NCBI RefSeq assembly: GCF_024449025.1
Contig: NZ_JAHLKM010000014.1
Location: 723 to 64,722, forward strand
Source: Natronomonas aquatica
Lineage (GTDB): Archaea > Halobacteriota > Halobacteria > Halobacteriales > Haloarculaceae
DNA: 64,000 nucleotides
Reading direction: 5' to 3'
In this document: one piece after another, positions 26,573 to 35,308 of the stretch
Numbering within the stretch: position 1 is the first letter of the stretch
Layout: every line of letters starts with the position of its first letter
Translations under genes and position numbers: made by a program
The notes under the pieces: generated by a model
Told to the model about the DNA's origin: nothing
Databases searched by the model: none
Seen by the model: only the letters and a program-made list of their open reading frames with translations

Positions 26573-28174
26573 CTAGTCCTGGGTCGCGCTTTCGGGCTGA
26601 ATCGAGTGCTGGGCCGGACCTTCGGGGGAAACCGCATCCGTCGACGGCTCCCCGTCGTCGGTAAGGAGGATACCGTCGATCCGTAACAACAGGATGGCGG
26701 TTTCCGTGGCCAGCCGAATCGACGAAGCCTTGGGCGAAAGCGGTTCAACGCGGCCGTTCGAGTACATATCGACGACGTCGCTGTCGGCGCCGTTGACGCC
26801 GAACCCGGTCATCCCCGCGTCGTGTTTGTTACGCAGTTCGACGACCGTATCGACCGGATCCATCCCCGCGTTCACAGCGAGGGTTTCGGGGATGGATTCC
26901 AGTGCGTCCGCATATGCCTGGACGGCGAGTTGTTTTCGGTCCTCGATGCCGTTTGCCCGCTCCCGCAGCGCCATAGAGGCGTGTAGTTCCGAAGCGCCAC
27001 CACCGGGAACGACCTTCCCGTCTTCGAGGAAACCATCGACGACGTGTAAACACTCCTCAACCGCGGTCTCGTACGTGTCTAGTGCCTGTTCGGTCCCGGC
27101 CTGCAACAGGACGGTTCTGGCCGAGGACCGCTCGTCGTTTTCGACGAAGGCGTACGTCTCGTCCCCGATTCCCCTCTTTCGGATCCGTTCGGCGTGGCCG
27201 AGGTCGGTCCCGGAGACGTCCTGAAGATGCAACACCTCGGTGGCGCCGGTCACTCGAGCCAGCTTCTCCATTACGTCGTTGTCGATCTGGTGGAACACCG
27301 CGATATCTCTTTCCGAGAGGCGCTGTTGGATCTCGTGGTCCGCGTTGTCCCGACTCGCCGAGAAGACGACGTCACAACCGGTGGCGGCCAGCATCCGGAC
27401 GAACTCGTCTTTCTTGTTCGCCTCCCCGTCGGTGAACCCTGTCCCGTTCCGTACGTTCCTCTCGATATCGTGGTTTGACTCGTTCAGCTGCAGCGAATCA
27501 CTCGTCAACAGGACGTTCACGTCGCGCAGCGGAAGCGACACTCGCGTGTGGTTCACCGGTCGGCGTTTTTTGACGCATACTCCGGGGATAGTGACCGAAT
27601 CGGTGACCTGTTTCCGGCTTACAGTGTATATTTCGACGTCGTCGACATCGATTTCTCGATTCCCCAGATCGTCACAGAGTGCATCTAACACGGTGTTGGC
27701 CAGGGAGCTGCTGTCGTCGAAGATAGTCTTCGATTCCAGATGCGTGGCGATCAGTTCCTCGAGGGACTGTCGGTCCCTCGCTCTGTTCGTCGATGCGGCC
27801 GCCATCGAAGCCGTGGCCTCCCGGGCAGCCATATCGTACGCGTCGGCGATGAGCGTCGGGTGGATCCCCTCGTCGACCAGTTCGAGGGCGTTCTCGACCA
27901 GTTCTCCCAGCAAGAGGAGCTCCAGGGTCGTATACACCGAACTGTTGTCCGAGATGTAGCTTCGGATGATATCGTAGGCGGGGTGTTCGATATCCATCTC
28001 GTCCAGTATCGTCTCGCTATCCTTCGAAACGACGGGCGTTCCGGAACTCCTGACGACCATTTTGTACAATCCCTTGGGCCCGAGCGTGGACCCGACAACA
28101 TCGGAGATGGCTTTACAGACCGCGAAGGGAGAGGTCAGATCGGCCCCGTCTACCCTCTCTGGTTTACTTCCCAT
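26573..28174 (-). CDS. divergent group II chaperonin (thermosome) paralogue
   Basis: A 533-residue homologue of thermosome subunits. LGPKGLYKMVV (residues 31-41), VVPGGGASE and AVNAGMDPVDTVVELR are clearly thermosome-like, and the length is near normal. The nucleotide motifs are altered. The loop usually written NDGAT is KDSET (51-55). The catalytic GDGTT loop is SVYTT (79-83), losing the key Asp and both Gly. It probably hydrolyses ATP poorly or not at all, and may act as a regulatory or client-specific partner of an active thermosome elsewhere. The C-terminus lacks the Gly/Met-rich tail. It is divergent from the ABC binding protein at 28465. Confidence 0.88.
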   Translation of the reverse strand: MGSKPERVDGADLTSPFAVCKAISDVVGSTLGPKGLYKMVVRSSGTPVVSKDSETILDEMDIEHPAYDIIRSYISDNSSVYTTLELLLLGELVENALELVDEGIHPTLIADAYDMAAREATASMAAASTNRARDRQSLEELIATHLESKTIFDDSSSLANTVLDALCDDLGNREIDVDDVEIYTVSRKQVTDSVTIPGVCVKKRRPVNHTRVSLPLRDVNVLLTSDSLQLNESNHDIERNVRNGTGFTDGEANKKDEFVRMLAATGCDVVFSASRDNADHEIQQRLSERDIAVFHQIDNDVMEKLARVTGATEVLHLQDVSGTDLGHAERIRKRGIGDETYAFVENDERSSARTVLLQAGTEQALDTYETAVEECLHVVDGFLEDGKVVPGGGASELHASMALRERANGIEDRKQLAVQAYADALESIPETLAVNAGMDPVDTVVELRNKHDAGMTGFGVNGADSDVVDMYSNGRVEPLSPKASSIRLATETAILLLRIDGILLTDDGEPSTDAVSPEGPAQHSIQPESATQD

Positions 28175-28435
28175 AGGCCATTTCTCTATACAAATCCTAA
28201 TGAATGTTTTGATTTAGTGATTGTAAGTCCTGTTATATCCAAATAAAAATTACATATGACCATCCAGTCCACGCAGAACGACTGATCTCCGTTCTGAAGT
28301 CCGGAGCAACCCGTTCACCGAGGGCTAGCCGGGGAGATAGTGATATACAGTATTCAAGAAACAATGTAAAGATCACAAAGGCATTCAGTACAATCCAATA
28401 TACAATAACGAATATCCAGAAATATCACCAGTAGC

Positions 28436-28443
28436 TTTATGAT
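28436..28443 (+). promoter_or_regulatory. TATA box of the binding-protein gene
   Basis: Ttatgata-type box (gctttatgatac) centred about 26 nt before the ATG at 28465. This spacing is typical for a leaderless haloarchaeal transcript. Confidence 0.5.
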
Positions 28444-28464
28444 ACACGATATCACATCATAGGT

Positions 28465-30201
28465 ATGGTCTCAGAAGACCAGCGTGTCGGGCGTAGAGAT
28501 ATCCTAAAAACAACCGGTGGCGTCGTTATCGGAGGCGGGTTAGCCGGATGCTCCGGTAACGGCGGTAACGGTAACGGCGGCAACGGCAACGGCGGCAACG
28601 GTAACGGCGGCAACGGCAACGGCAACGGCGGCGGTGGCGGTGGCGGGAGTTCCCAACCGGACTATGTCAACCGGCCCGAGCTGGGAAGTAGCCAACAGAT
28701 CATCACGGTAACGCTAGACCCCGGCTTTTCCGCCCCGTCTATCGACTCGACCGGTAACGTGTATCAGGCGAGCTACGATTTCCTCGTCGCGGAGTCCCCC
28801 GCCCCGGATCACGAACTCGTCCCGCGGCTGGCGACGGAGTGGGAAGTCATCGACAACCGGACGTTCGAGTTCACGCTCAAGGAAGGAGTCATGTTCCACT
28901 CGGGGAACGAACTCACCGCGGAGGACGTTATCTACTCGTTCGAGCGGGCGTATAACATGGAAGGTCCCGCGTTCTCGACGTTCAGAGGGTTCGTAACCCC
29001 CGAAGGGTTGAGCGCTCCCGACGATTATACCGTCAGGATAGAACTCGAGGAGCCGTGGGTACACTTCCTTGGCGCACTCGCGAACTTTTCGATCGTCGAT
29101 TCACAACTGGTCCAGGAGAACGAACAGGACGGGGACTGGGGTCACGAGTGGATGCAAAGCAACACTGCGGGCTGTGGCCCGTACGTGATGACGGAGTGGG
29201 ACAACAGCGCCCGCGTCCGGTGGGAGCGGTTCGAGGACTACCACGGGGGCTGGGATCACGTCGAGAACCCGATCGAGAACATCCAGGGGCAGAACATCGA
29301 GGAGAACTCGACGATAATCCAGATGTGGGATCAAAACGAGGCCCACTACACCGGACACAACCTGGCTCAGGAAACCTACGACCAACTCGAGCAGCGGGAC
29401 GATACGGTGATCAACGAGATCGACACGATCCAGGTCTGGATCATGACGTTCAACACCACCAAAGCCCCGTACGACGACGTCAACGTCCGGAACGCGATCT
29501 CGGAGGCGGTGGACTACGAGGCCGCACAGGATCTCATAATCCCGGGGTCGAGACCGGGAGCGGGTCCGGTCCCGAGACCGATGGCGGGTCACAACGATGA
29601 TATCGAGCCGGAGGGTGCCGCCGACCCCGAGGCCGCGCAGGATCTGCTCGATCAGGCGGATTACACGCTCGATGAGGTCAACGAAGCGGGGGGAATGCAG
29701 TTCGCGAAGTACCGCGATACCGGACCGGTGGATCGGGTCCCGCTCCTCTGGCAGGAAAACCTCGCACAGATCGACATCGAGTCTTCGATCCGGAACGTGA
29801 CGTTCGGCGAGATCTCCGACTCCACGGCGTCCCCCGAGGACGCGATCTCCGGGTACGGTGCCAACTGGCGGGGCGGCGGCGGCGCGCCGGTGACCGTGGA
29901 TCCCTACACGTACCTGTCGCACCACTCGTCGGTCCTCGGCTCGAATTTCTACACCGTCCACTGGTGGGAAGACGAGGAAGTCGACGAACTGATGGAGGAC
30001 GCACGGGCGTCGGAATCGTTAGAGGAGGCCCGTGAACCCTACAACGAAGCACAGCGGATCATTAATGACGCGAAGCCGCTGATGTGGGTGTCCAATCCGA
30101 GGCACTTCGTGATGATGCGAGAGGAAATAGACGGGTTCAATTACAGAGCGACGACGGGCCAGCGGTGGTATCCCTACGAGTGGTCGTGGAACCCCGAGTG
30201 A
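28465..30201 (+). CDS. ABC transporter substrate-binding protein, peptide/opine/nickel type
   Basis: A 578-residue extracytoplasmic receptor of the SBP_bac_5 family. N-terminus: Tat motif GRRDILKTTGG, hydrophobic stretch and lipobox LAGC at residues 25-28, then a Gly-Asn-rich linker of about 35 residues. Mature-domain blocks include GTVY-like ASYDFLVAESPAPDHELVPRLATEWEV, FELKEGVMFHSGNELTAEDVIYSFER and AISEAVDYEAAQDLI. The family usually imports peptides or small amides. It must work with the DppBCDF genes from 37097 on, although those lie 7 kb away and are separated by hydrolase genes. The substrate could be a hydantoin or ureide, judged from the neighbours. Confidence 0.92.
   Translation: MVSEDQRVGRRDILKTTGGVVIGGGLAGCSGNGGNGNGGNGNGGNGNGGNGNGNGGGGGGGSSQPDYVNRPELGSSQQIITVTLDPGFSAPSIDSTGNVYQASYDFLVAESPAPDHELVPRLATEWEVIDNRTFEFTLKEGVMFHSGNELTAEDVIYSFERAYNMEGPAFSTFRGFVTPEGLSAPDDYTVRIELEEPWVHFLGALANFSIVDSQLVQENEQDGDWGHEWMQSNTAGCGPYVMTEWDNSARVRWERFEDYHGGWDHVENPIENIQGQNIEENSTIIQMWDQNEAHYTGHNLAQETYDQLEQRDDTVINEIDTIQVWIMTFNTTKAPYDDVNVRNAISEAVDYEAAQDLIIPGSRPGAGPVPRPMAGHNDDIEPEGAADPEAAQDLLDQADYTLDEVNEAGGMQFAKYRDTGPVDRVPLLWQENLAQIDIESSIRNVTFGEISDSTASPEDAISGYGANWRGGGGAPVTVDPYTYLSHHSSVLGSNFYTVHWWEDEEVDELMEDARASESLEEAREPYNEAQRIINDAKPLMWVSNPRHFVMMREEIDGFNYRATTGQRWYPYEWSWNPE
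28554..28648 (+). repeat. Gly-Asn codon repeat (lipoprotein linker)
   Basis: Tandem variants of ggcggtaacggtaacggc, about 95 nt, encoding (GGNGN)n after the lipobox cysteine. A very similar, independently arranged tract is found in livK (57102-57209). Both probably vary in length by slippage. Confidence 0.85.
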
Positions 30202-30424
30202 ATCGGCTGGCACACGTCGGTAAGGATCGCTCGCTCCGGCTACGTTCGTAAGCCCGGAGCGGTCTTGTTTTCGGTGCACCAACGAACAGACGTCTTATTT
30301 GATCACCGTTACACGACATCGGTCCCCGATTCGTTAGTCGTAGAATAAAAACGGGGGCCCGGACCTGCAATCGTTATATTAAATATTTAACCCGGATGAG
30401 TTCATATTCGTCCACGTAAGAACC

Positions 30425-30432
30425 TATATAAT
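30425..30432 (+). promoter_or_regulatory. TATA box of the SDR gene
   Basis: Tatataat (cctatataatagc), centred about 26 nt before the ATG at 30454. It gives the SDR gene its own leaderless promoter, independent of the binding-protein gene. Confidence 0.65.
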
Positions 30433-30453
30433 AGCATATTCATACAACATACG

Positions 30454-31197
30454 ATGGTCGAAAAAGACCTGCGAGGGAGACGAGCACTCATTACCGGCGC
30501 GAGTTCGGGAATTGGAAGGAAAACGGCGGAGGAATTCGCTGCCAGGGGAGCGGACGTCGCGGTGGCTTCCCGGCGGGAGGACGTTCTCAAAGAGCTGGCC
30601 GAGACACTCGAAAACGAAGCGGACATCGAGGCATTAGCCGTAGAGATGGACGTGACCGATGAAACCCAAGTCGCTCGCGGGGTATCGAGTATCGTCGATG
30701 CGTTCGGGGGACTCGATATCGTCGTGAACAACGCGGGTATCGGTTGTGGGGGACCGATCACACAGGTTTCGACGGAGGAGTACCGGTCCGTGATGTCGGT
30801 CAACGTCGACGGGATGTTCTTCGTTACACGCGAGACCATGCCACACCTTCTGGATTCCGAAGGAGCCCTGCTCTTCGTCGGCAGCACGTCCGGCCGGTAT
30901 CCCCGGCCCGATTATCCGATATATGCCGCTTCGAAGTGGTGGACCCGAGGGTTCGCGCTCAGTATCGCCGGACAAGCCGGTGAAGACGGCGTGGCGGTGA
31001 CGTTAATAAATCCCGGCACGACTCGCACCGACTTCGGCTCGTCGTTCCGAGCGTCGAACACGGAAAAATACGACGCTGGGGAAGCGCTCGATCCGAAAGA
31101 CGTCGCCGAGACGATCGCTTTCGCCGCGAAACAGGAGGCCCCGACAACGATTTCCGAACTCGCGGTTACGATGCGGGATTCATTATCGAATACGTAA
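30454..31197 (+). CDS. short-chain dehydrogenase/reductase
   Basis: A 247-residue classical SDR. Motifs: ITGASSGIGRKTAEEFAARGADVAVASRRED (nucleotide site; Arg pair after beta-2 suggests NADP), NNAGIG near residue 92, catalytic YAASKWW (YxxxK) near 152 and INPGTTRTDFG. The substrate is unknown, but it lies between the transporter binding protein and the hydantoinase genes, so it may act on the same catabolic route. It is not closely similar to the SDR at 24426. The start is fixed by the TATA box 26 nt upstream. Confidence 0.87.
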   Translation: MVEKDLRGRRALITGASSGIGRKTAEEFAARGADVAVASRREDVLKELAETLENEADIEALAVEMDVTDETQVARGVSSIVDAFGGLDIVVNNAGIGCGGPITQVSTEEYRSVMSVNVDGMFFVTRETMPHLLDSEGALLFVGSTSGRYPRPDYPIYAASKWWTRGFALSIAGQAGEDGVAVTLINPGTTRTDFGSSFRASNTEKYDAGEALDPKDVAETIAFAAKQEAPTTISELAVTMRDSLSNT

Positions 31198-31392
31198 CCC
31201 GGCAACGGAAAGATCGGTATTCGATCGTGTGACGCCCGACTCGGTCGAGCTATCTGGGGAGCCGATCCGCAGGCCTGATTGGCAGCGGGGCACTCAGACA
31301 TGTGAGGTTCCGTCCCCCACATAAAAATCATGTTCGTTCAGTGTACAGAGTATTTTGATCACATATACTCCTTTATTCAGTATCAAAATGGA

Positions 31393-31400
31393 TATATAAT
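31393..31400 (+). promoter_or_regulatory. TATA box of the hyuB gene
   Basis: Tatataat at 31393-31400 lies about 25 nt before the ATG at 31421. This favours that ATG (MADGTSPN) over the in-frame one at 31406, which would be inside the promoter. Confidence 0.6.
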
Positions 31401-31420
31401 AGGAGATGTCAGTACGTAGC

Positions 31421-33235
31421 ATGGCAGATGGGACCAGCCCGAACGTTAGCATCGGGGACGGGGATCTCGAGCCGTTTCAGATGACCGTGTTGTCGAAGAA
31501 GTTCGAAGAAGCGATCACGGTGATGTCACAGTCACTGATGAGTTCGGCCAGATCGGGGGTCATAAACAGCGCTCGGGATTTCACCTCGGCGTTTACACTA
31601 TACGACAGCCGGCAGTTCATGTACGACAAAGGTCTGCCAGTTCACGCGGCAAACGTCCACCTGATTCCGGAATACACGCTGGACAAATTCGACGACATCT
31701 CGGCCGGCGACTGTTTTCTGACGAACTCGACGTATGCCGGGAACACCCACCACGCGGATTACACGCTCCACGTCCCGGTGTTCTACGAGGGTGAGCCGCT
31801 GTTTTGGGTACTCAACCGGGCACACCAGGCAGACGTCGGTGCCCCCCAGCCCACGACGTACGTGGCCGACGCGAAGGACATCTACGAGGAGGGACCCCAC
31901 CTCCCGGCGGTCCGCATTCAGGAGGACTACGAGGACAAAGAGGACCTCATCCGAACGCTGAAGCTTAACATTCGGGCCGGGGACTGGCAGTGGTACGGGG
32001 ACTATCGGGCACAGGTTGCAGCCGTCAGGAAAGGCGAAGAGATGATTCAGGAGATCTGTGCCGAGTACGGGGTCGAGTTAGTGCGACAGTTCACCGAAGA
32101 GTGGATCGACTACGGCGAACGGATGATGGAAGCCGAACTGGAGAAGCTCCCCGAGGCCGAGATACAGCACACGACACGCCACGATCCCGTGCCGTTCAAC
32201 GACGCCGCCCCGGAGGGTATTCCGGTCACGGTCAAAGTGAAGACACATCCGGACGAGGGCCGGATTTCGGTCGATCTGACCGACAACGGCGAGAACATCC
32301 CCGCCGGCTTCAACCTCTCGGAGGCGACCACCATCGCAGGAGTGTACGGCGGGATCTTCTATAATATCGACTCTGACCTACCCCAGAATCACGGCGCGAT
32401 AAAACGTGTCTCGATCGAGATGGACGAGGGAAAGATCGTCGGGGAGCCGGAGCCGCCCGTCGGGACGTCCGTGGCGACGACGAACGTGTGTGATGCCCTG
32501 TTCAACGCGATGCAGGCCGTGTTCGGGGATCTGGGCGAACCGTACGGCGTAAGCGAAGGGACCGGCGGCACTCAGCCCCACTGTTCGGTCGTCTCGGGCA
32601 CCGACTTTCGACGGGACGACGAGTTCTACATCAATCAGCTCATCTTCAACGCCGGCGGGGGGGCTTCCTGTTACGGCCACGACGGGTGGATCACCTACGG
32701 GCAGTCCAACAACAACGGCGTCGTGACGTTAGAGAGCATCGAAAACGCCGAGCAGAACTATCCGATACTCGTACACCAGTACGAACTCGCCACTGACACG
32801 GGCGGGGCCGGTCGGTGGCGCGGGGGACCGGGCGTCAGAATCGAACTGGGTCCCCGCGAAGACGAGATGACGGCGGCGTACTGCAACATGCAGACGGCGT
32901 ATCCTCCCCAAGGGATCGTCGGCGGCGACGACGGGACGACGACCGAGGTACACAAACGAACGCAGGACGGCGAACTCAAGGAACTGCCGGGCATGGGGTA
33001 TCCCGTCTTCGAAGCCGGCGAGACGCTCGTCAGCACGATGTGCGGTGGCGGTGGATACGGGGATCCGACCGAGCGGGATCCGGAGGCGGTGAAACGGGAC
33101 GTCGAGGCGGGACTCGTCTCCCCGAAAGCCGCCAGGGATAGCTATGGCGTCGTCATCGAACCGGCCGAGAGTGGGATCTCTCTCGACGAGGAGAAAACAC
33201 GGACACTGCGGGAAGAACGCACGGAGGAACGATGA
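31421..33235 (+). CDS. hyuB: hydantoinase B/oxoprolinase family subunit
   Basis: A 604-residue HyuB-type subunit. The opening PNVSIGDGDLEPFQMTVLSKKFEEAITVMSQSL and AGDCFLTNSTYAGNTHHADYTLHVPVFYEGEPLFWVLNRAHQADVG are typical, as is the C-terminal MCGGGGYGDPTERDPEAVKRDVEAGLVSPKAA. With HyuA, such proteins make ATP-dependent hydantoin/5-oxoproline hydrolases (N-methylhydantoinase, 5-oxoprolinase) or carboxylases. Which one cannot be told here. The last codon region overlaps the hyuA start by 4 nt (ATGA), so both are co-translated. The ATG at 31406 is an alternative, but its TATA context favours 31421. Confidence 0.93.
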   Translation: MADGTSPNVSIGDGDLEPFQMTVLSKKFEEAITVMSQSLMSSARSGVINSARDFTSAFTLYDSRQFMYDKGLPVHAANVHLIPEYTLDKFDDISAGDCFLTNSTYAGNTHHADYTLHVPVFYEGEPLFWVLNRAHQADVGAPQPTTYVADAKDIYEEGPHLPAVRIQEDYEDKEDLIRTLKLNIRAGDWQWYGDYRAQVAAVRKGEEMIQEICAEYGVELVRQFTEEWIDYGERMMEAELEKLPEAEIQHTTRHDPVPFNDAAPEGIPVTVKVKTHPDEGRISVDLTDNGENIPAGFNLSEATTIAGVYGGIFYNIDSDLPQNHGAIKRVSIEMDEGKIVGEPEPPVGTSVATTNVCDALFNAMQAVFGDLGEPYGVSEGTGGTQPHCSVVSGTDFRRDDEFYINQLIFNAGGGASCYGHDGWITYGQSNNNGVVTLESIENAEQNYPILVHQYELATDTGGAGRWRGGPGVRIELGPREDEMTAAYCNMQTAYPPQGIVGGDDGTTTEVHKRTQDGELKELPGMGYPVFEAGETLVSTMCGGGGYGDPTERDPEAVKRDVEAGLVSPKAARDSYGVVIEPAESGISLDEEKTRTLREERTEER

Positions 33236-35301
33236 GTTATCACCTCAGCATCGACATCGGCGGGACGTTCACGGATCTCTTCCTTCGGGATTCAGAGGGG
33301 GGATCGCTATCGGTGAAAGTCCCGAGCACTCACGGGGATCTGACGGACGGCGTAATAAACGCCCTGGACAAGGCGGCCGATACCGAGGGGATCACTCGTG
33401 GGACGCTCCTGGATCGGACAGGGCAAATCGTCCACGGGACGACTATCGCGACGAACGCTATCCTCGAAGGCGAGACGGCAAAGACAGCCTTGCTCTGTAC
33501 GGACGGCTTCCGTGACACGCTGATGTTCCGTAATGGCGGCCGGGAGAACGCCTTCGAGGTACACGTCGACTACCCGGATCCGTACATCCCGCGATCGCTC
33601 ACCTACGGCGTCGGGGAACGGGTGAACGCCGAGGGCGAGGTCGTCACCCCACTAAACGAGGAAAGCGTGATCGATGCCATCGATCGGGCGGTCGAGCGAG
33701 ACTGTAACGCCGTCGCGGTCTCGCTTCTCTGGGCACACGTGAATCCGGCCCACGAACGGCGTATCGCGTCGCTCATCGACGAACACGCGCCCGGACTGAA
33801 CTACTCGCTCAGCCACCGCGTGAACCCGATCATCCGCGAGTATCGCCGGACGTCGGCGACGGCGATCGATGCGTCGCTCAAGGAGCCGATCGCGAGTTAC
33901 CTGTCCCGGCTCCGCGACCGGCTCGAAGAGAACGGGTACACGAAAGAGCCGCTTCTCATCACCGCAAACGGTGGCGTGATGCAGTTCGACGATGTCGTCG
34001 AGTTACCGATCTGGTCCGTCGACTCCGGACCGACGATGCTTCCGTCGGCGGGACTGCAGACCACACGGCTGGAGTTGGAAACGGAGACGCCGAACGTGAT
34101 CGCCCTCGATATGGGCGGGACGAGCCTCGATATGAGCCTTATCCGGGGGGGTAACGTTTCGCGGACGAGGGACGCCGAGGTGGCCGACAGCATCCTCGGC
34201 ATCGAAAAAGTGGACGTCAGAAGTATCGGATCCGGCGGCGGAAGCATCGCGTGGGTCGACGAGGGGGGACTCCTCCACGTCGGTCCCGAGAGTGCGGGCT
34301 CCTCGCCCGGCCCGGTCTGTTACGGGCAGGGCGGGGAGCGACCGACGATCACCGATGCTGCGCTGGTCTTGGGTTACCTGTCGAAGGACCAACAGCTCGG
34401 CGGCGAGATGTCGATCGACTTCGAGGCGGCCGAAGAGGCGATCGACGAACGGATCGCCGACGAACTCGGCGTATCGACGATAGAGGCCGCCCACACGATC
34501 TACGCCACCGCGAACCAGGACATGGTCACCGGTATGCGGGAGGTCACGATCGAACGGGGGATCGATCCCCGAGAGTACGTCGTCTGTGGTGGCGGCGGCG
34601 CTCTCGGGTTGCACGTCGTTCCCTTGGCTCGCGAACTGGGTGTCGAGGAGATCATACTACCGCGGGAGGCCGGCGTTATCAGCGCGATCGGGGGGTCGTA
34701 CTCCGATATCCGACACGACTTCTCGGCGACCCAGCAGACGAAAAGCGACACGTTCGACCTCGATGCGGTAAACGAGACGCTCGGCTCGTTGACGGACAAA
34801 TCACGCCGGTTCCTCGATAGTGTCGGGGCGGACGAAAGGGACCGTGAACTCACGTACTACACCGAGGCCAGATACACACAGCAAGCCTGGGAGGTAGAGG
34901 TTGCCATCCCCTCACCACCGTTCGATCCGGCCGACGTGGAGAAGCTGGTCGACCGGTTTCACGAGAGCCACGAAGCGACCTACGGATACCGGATGGAGGA
35001 TCAGGATATCAGGTTCATCCACTGGCGGGTCGAGGCGAGCGCCCGAACCGACGACCAGCAGACGGGTGCGCCTGCCAGAGATACGACAGCGCCGGAGAGT
35101 GACGCCCTCCGTGGCCGAAGTCCGGCGTACTTCGGCACCGAACGGATCGACGTTCCGCGTTACCACGGTCCGTCACTCGCCGTCGGTCGTTCGATCGAGG
35201 GAGCGGCCGTCATCGAGGCGAAGAACACGACCATCGTCTTGCCGCAAGACAGCCGTCTCGAGATCACTGACCGTGGGAACTACCGGATCCTGAACCGCTA
35301 G
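33232..35301 (+). CDS. hyuA: hydantoinase A/oxoprolinase family subunit
   Basis: A 689-residue HyuA-type subunit of the ASKHA-ATPase fold. The phosphate-1 motif SIDIGGTFTDLFL (residues 6-18), HGTTIATNAILEGE and the phosphate-2 motif ALDMGGTSLDMSLIRGG are present. The adjoining SVDSGPTMLPSAGL and the CGGGGALGLHVVPLARELGV block are also typical. It drives ring opening by ATP hydrolysis, working with HyuB. It starts inside the hyuB stop (ATGA) and its own stop is 7 nt from the convergent amidohydrolase gene. An N-methylhydantoinase or 5-oxoprolinase role is equally consistent with sequence. Confidence 0.94.
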   Translation: MSYHLSIDIGGTFTDLFLRDSEGGSLSVKVPSTHGDLTDGVINALDKAADTEGITRGTLLDRTGQIVHGTTIATNAILEGETAKTALLCTDGFRDTLMFRNGGRENAFEVHVDYPDPYIPRSLTYGVGERVNAEGEVVTPLNEESVIDAIDRAVERDCNAVAVSLLWAHVNPAHERRIASLIDEHAPGLNYSLSHRVNPIIREYRRTSATAIDASLKEPIASYLSRLRDRLEENGYTKEPLLITANGGVMQFDDVVELPIWSVDSGPTMLPSAGLQTTRLELETETPNVIALDMGGTSLDMSLIRGGNVSRTRDAEVADSILGIEKVDVRSIGSGGGSIAWVDEGGLLHVGPESAGSSPGPVCYGQGGERPTITDAALVLGYLSKDQQLGGEMSIDFEAAEEAIDERIADELGVSTIEAAHTIYATANQDMVTGMREVTIERGIDPREYVVCGGGGALGLHVVPLARELGVEEIILPREAGVISAIGGSYSDIRHDFSATQQTKSDTFDLDAVNETLGSLTDKSRRFLDSVGADERDRELTYYTEARYTQQAWEVEVAIPSPPFDPADVEKLVDRFHESHEATYGYRMEDQDIRFIHWRVEASARTDDQQTGAPARDTTAPESDALRGRSPAYFGTERIDVPRYHGPSLAVGRSIEGAAVIEAKNTTIVLPQDSRLEITDRGNYRILNR

Positions 35302-35308
35302 CTCGTCG

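Noticed and set aside
26566-26748. Upstream extension of the MFS gene
   Set aside because: This part overlaps the chaperonin C-terminus in another frame and is Arg/Pro-rich. The GTG at 26565 is preferred.
28554-28648. Tandem repeats that might suggest a CRISPR array or satellite
   Set aside because: They are in-frame Gly/Asn codons of a lipoprotein linker without spacers. No CRISPR array or cas gene was seen.
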